The position numbers and the translations under genes are program-made. A stretch of DNA of 7,985 nucleotides from Firmicutes bacterium UBA3906 (GTDB lineage: Bacteria; Bacillota; Clostridia; Caldicoprobacterales; DTU083). This document shows positions 5,913-7,985 of this stretch, piece after piece; the stretch's first letter is position 1, and the number at the start of each line of letters is the position of its first letter. The stretch is taken from NCBI GenBank assembly GCA_002391555.1, contig DGFG01000061.1, positions 1-7,985 of the forward strand, given 5' to 3'. The notes beneath the pieces were generated by a model that saw only the letters and a program-made list of their open reading frames with translations, did not search any database and had not been told where the DNA came from.

Positions 5913-6308
5913 ATGGTAAACAATAGTAATTTTATAAGGGGGCTAACCCCAAGACAGGCTTGGGATATATATTCCATTCCAAATGTCCAACTATTTATAT
6001 CCGATTTCTTTATTGATGAGGACTGTGATCTTAGCAAAACGGATTACAAAAAAATGTGCCAGTTATATGTAACCGATATTCCCGAATTTTATGAAGCGCC
6101 TTTCTTGCAGGAGGATTTAGACTATATTGCCGAATTATTAGAAGAGTATATAAGGCAGTATATTAAAAGAATAGGTGGGGATGACAAGCTAATATTGCTA
6201 ACTGAGCAAGAGATGGATGATATTTTCGAAGCTGATGTCGAAGAAGTCATGCTGCTTTTAGGCTATGACAGGGAAACGATAAGGCAAAAGAGAAATAGGA
6301 GAAAGTAA
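5913..6308 (+). CDS. Conserved-looking acidic small protein of unknown function (intact paralogue)
   Basis: The 131-residue protein is not recognised. AGGAGG (5899-5904) lies 8 nt before the ATG, supporting expression. The N-terminal part contains LTPRQAWDIYSIPNVQLFISDFF (11-33); the centre has FLQEDLDYIAELLEEYIRQYI (64-84), probably helical and strongly acidic; a second acidic helix EQEMDDIFEADVEEVMLL follows (98-115); and it ends in a basic tail RQKRNRRK (124-131). There is no signal peptide or membrane segment. A decayed copy lies just upstream (5470-5824), and residues shared with it (TP..AW near 12-17, KMC near 47-49, FLQxDLDYI near 64-72) are likely the family's conserved core. The terminator at 5809-5852 separates the two. 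The basic tail on an acidic body could bind nucleic acid or a partner, but there is no evidence for a specific role. Confidence 0.75.
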   Translation: MVNNSNFIRGLTPRQAWDIYSIPNVQLFISDFFIDEDCDLSKTDYKKMCQLYVTDIPEFYEAPFLQEDLDYIAELLEEYIRQYIKRIGGDDKLILLTEQEMDDIFEADVEEVMLLLGYDRETIRQKRNRRK

Positions 6309-6460
6309 GGACTATAGCTTATGTTTCTTTGGCCTTGACTCTGGTAAACTATAGCTAGCTAGGGACCTATATAAATAAGGATGACACTTAAGTTAGAGAG
6401 ACCTACTCTAGCAAGGATAAAATATTACACACTAATAAAGCATAGATAAAGGAGGCTATA

Positions 6461-7234
6461 ATGACTATGATGAATGAAACTATTAAAAGCCAACTCGGCC
6501 ACCGTACAATAAGAAAGTTTAAGGACAGAAAAATATCAAAAGACATAATGGACCTACTTTTAGAGGTTACAGCTAGGACCGCTACTTCAACAGGTATGCA
6601 GGCTGCATCAATAATCCGCATTACAGATCCTGAGGTTAAAGAATCAGTTGCCAATGTTTGTGGTCAGGCCTATGTGGCCACTGCCCCAGAGCTACTCATT
6701 TTTATTGTAGACCAATACAGAAACAGTCAGATCGCAAAGGAAAAGGGCTATAGCCCTAAAACAGCTAGGGACATGGACCGGTTTATTGCATCCTTTACTG
6801 ATGCCTGCCTCATGGCCCAAAACCTTGTAGTTGCAGCAGAGTCCTTGGGGCTAGGGACTGTTTATCTAGGAAGTATCCTAAATGATATTCAAAGGATATG
6901 TGAGCTACTGAGCCTACCTGACTTAACCTTTCCAGTCTTGGGACTAGCCCTTGGCTATCCCGACCAGGACCCCCAGCTAAAACCTAGAATGGATATGAGC
7001 CTAAGGGTATTTGAAAACAGCTACCAGCTTTATGACAGCTACCTTGACAAGATAAGGGACTATGACAAGGAAATGAGTAGCTACTGCGACCTTAGAGAGC
7101 CAGGCAAGTATCTAGATAGCTTTAGTGATCAGGTGGTAAGCAGGTTTAGCTATGCTAGCCCAAAGGAAAATTCCATCCTAAAGGCTATCAGAAAGCAAGG
7201 TTTTGACACAGGAATAAACAAAGATGACCAGTAA
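6461..7234 (+). CDS. NfsA/FRP-type nitroreductase (NADPH-dependent flavin oxidoreductase)
   Basis: The 257-residue protein belongs to the nitroreductase fold: FMN-dependent homodimers that use NAD(P)H to reduce quinones, flavins or nitro-aromatics in the cytoplasm. Supporting motifs are HRTIRKFKDRKI (14-25, the FMN-phosphate-binding HRSxRxF element), a TSTGMQAASIIRITD segment (42-56) equivalent to the SS-x-MQ-x-x-SIIRIxD of NfsA/FRP, GLGTVYLGSILND (130-142), and FPVLGLALGYPDQDPQLKPR (157-176) with the lysine/arginine typical of NADPH-using members. Length fits the group (about 240-260). AGGAGG at 6450-6455 is 5 nt before ATG 6461, so this start is preferred over the ATGs at 6467 and 6470. The 152-bp gap upstream shows no promoter I would stand behind. 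The flavodiiron gene follows 77 bp downstream without a strong terminator, so the two may be cotranscribed. The physiological substrate cannot be told from sequence. Confidence 0.92.
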   Translation: MTMMNETIKSQLGHRTIRKFKDRKISKDIMDLLLEVTARTATSTGMQAASIIRITDPEVKESVANVCGQAYVATAPELLIFIVDQYRNSQIAKEKGYSPKTARDMDRFIASFTDACLMAQNLVVAAESLGLGTVYLGSILNDIQRICELLSLPDLTFPVLGLALGYPDQDPQLKPRMDMSLRVFENSYQLYDSYLDKIRDYDKEMSSYCDLREPGKYLDSFSDQVVSRFSYASPKENSILKAIRKQGFDTGINKDDQ

Positions 7235-7311
7235 AAGGGCCGATTTGTGATATATTAGCCCCAAATCTGGGTATACACCTTATAACAGAGAAAGTTTACA
7301 GGAGGTTAAGG

Positions 7312-7985
7312 ATGAAGAAGGTAAAAATTTCAGATGGAATACATATGCTGACCATGAATGTTGAGGATATATTATTTGAGGGGATCTGGGAGATTGCAAA
7401 TGGTGTAACCCTAAACTCCTACATAGTTGAGGGGGAAAAGACTGCCATAATAGACGGTGTTATCGGCTGGGATGGAGTCCCTGATACCCTCTATAATAGC
7501 CTTAAGGAAATGGGTGTTGAACCTGAAAGAATAGATTATCTCATAGTAAACCATATGGAGCCTGACCATTCCGGTTGGATCTCAAGCTTTCAAAAGATAA
7601 AGGACGATTTTACCATAGTCTGTACTGACAAGGCAGCAAAGATGCTAGGGTCTTTTTACGGTGAAGATAAAATCAGGGTGGTAAAGGAAGGGGACACTTT
7701 AGACCTAGGCAAGGGCAAAGTATTAAGCTTTCACCCGGTTCCCAATGTCCACTGGCCTGACACCATGTATACCTATGAAATGAACTCAAAGACCCTCTTT
7801 TCCTGTGATATGTTTGGTGCCTTTGGCAGGATGGGAGACCACATTTTTGATGATGAGCTAACCAAAGAGGAAAGAGACTTCTTTGAAGAGGAAGGGATCA
7901 GGTACTATTCTAATGTAATGACCACCTTTACCCCCAGCCTAAGAAAGGCCATAGACAAGGCTAAGGCTGTCTCTTATACACATCT
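7312..7985 (+). CDS. FprA-type flavodiiron protein, N-terminal part (cut by contig end)
   Basis: A frame open from ATG 7312 to the window end gives 224 residues of the metallo-beta-lactamase-like domain of an A-type flavodiiron protein. These enzymes reduce oxygen to water and/or nitric oxide to nitrous oxide in anaerobes. The diiron ligands are all present as far as the sequence goes: HMEPDH (81-86) giving His81, Glu83, Asp85 and His86; His147 in NVHWPD; and Asp166 in CDMFGAFG. The seventh ligand (a later His) and the C-terminal flavodoxin domain lie beyond the end; full-length proteins are about 400 residues. AGGAGG at 7300-7305, 6 nt upstream, sets the start. The last six residues (219-224) are encoded by adapter sequence (7967-7985), so real protein sequence is supported only to about Lys218. 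Its neighbour is a nitroreductase, fitting an oxidative- or nitrosative-stress pair. Confidence 0.93.
   Translation, partial: MKKVKISDGIHMLTMNVEDILFEGIWEIANGVTLNSYIVEGEKTAIIDGVIGWDGVPDTLYNSLKEMGVEPERIDYLIVNHMEPDHSGWISSFQKIKDDFTIVCTDKAAKMLGSFYGEDKIRVVKEGDTLDLGKGKVLSFHPVPNVHWPDTMYTYEMNSKTLFSCDMFGAFGRMGDHIFDDELTKEERDFFEEEGIRYYSNVMTTFTPSLRKAIDKAKAVSYTH
7967..7985. other. Untrimmed Tn5/Nextera mosaic-end adapter at the contig edge
   Basis: The final 19 bases are CTGTCTCTTATACACATCT, identical to the 19-bp Tn5 mosaic end used in transposase-based sequencing libraries. Placed exactly at the window end and breaking the expected flavodiiron sequence, it is almost certainly a library artefact and not genomic DNA. 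It should be masked. Confidence 0.93.

Noticed and set aside
6311..6356. Repeated ACTATAGCT (6311-6319 and 6348-6356) as a terminator or operator
   Set aside because: The pairing potential comes only from the self-palindromic CTATAG core (6 bp), no T-run follows, and no regulator is known to bind it.
4414..6654. Minus-strand open frames at 4414-4647, 4879-5082, 5828-6037 and 6403-6654
   Set aside because: Each overlaps a well-supported plus-strand gene and shows no recognisable domain; two would also run antisense across promoters or ribosome sites of the real genes.
7242..7268. GATTTG...CAAATC inverted repeat after the nitroreductase gene as a terminator
   Set aside because: A 6-bp, AT-rich stem with a loop of about 15 bases and no downstream T-run; not a credible terminator, so cotranscription with the flavodiiron gene stays open.

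Overview
The window most likely comes from a low-GC, anaerobic, Gram-positive bacterium (Bacillota, probably a clostridial lineage). Support for this comes from the AT-rich composition, heavy use of CTA (Leu), ATA (Ile) and AGG/AGA (Arg) codons, and near-perfect AGGAGG Shine-Dalgarno sites at 5-8 nt before almost every gene. A flavodiiron (FprA-type) protein and an oxygen-insensitive-type nitroreductase sit side by side at the right end. No species can be named from the sequence alone. All recognised genes are on the + strand.

Layout. (1) 1-209 is the 3' end of a gene whose start lies outside the window, tentatively the tail of a GNAT-type acetyltransferase. (2) 210-369 is a promoter region with two good sigma-70/sigma-A-like promoters. 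(3) 370-4821 is an accessory three-gene block. It holds an 866-aa superfamily 2 helicase carrying a C-terminal transmembrane hairpin, a macro-domain (ADP-ribose-binding) protein with a C-terminal helical/HTH-like module, and a free-standing von Willebrand factor A (VWA) protein with an intact MIDAS metal site. (4) 4873-5330 is a self-contained unit: promoter, small GIY-YIG-family protein, strong intrinsic terminator. (5) 5331-6308 holds two tandem paralogues of a small acidic protein of unknown function. The first is broken by one frameshift and two in-frame stops and ends in a terminator hairpin; the second is intact. (6) 6461-7985 holds a nitroreductase followed by the N-terminal part of an FprA flavodiiron protein, a plausible redox/oxygen- or NO-handling pair.

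How they may work together. The helicase, macro and VWA genes are co-oriented with gaps under 100 bp and no convincing terminator between the helicase and macro genes. A macro protein with this C-terminal module next to this kind of small VWA protein is an arrangement I recall from Firmicute genomes. The addition of a membrane-anchored helicase suggests a nucleic-acid and ADP-ribose-related stress or conflict module, but that function is inference. No toxin, nuclease effector or ADP-ribosyltransferase is seen in the block itself.

Data quality. The last 19 bases (7967-7985) are exactly the Tn5/Nextera mosaic-end adapter sequence. The window therefore almost certainly ends at a contig edge with untrimmed adapter, and the final residues of the FprA reading frame are artefactual. 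No rRNA, tRNA, CRISPR array, insertion sequence or attachment site was found.
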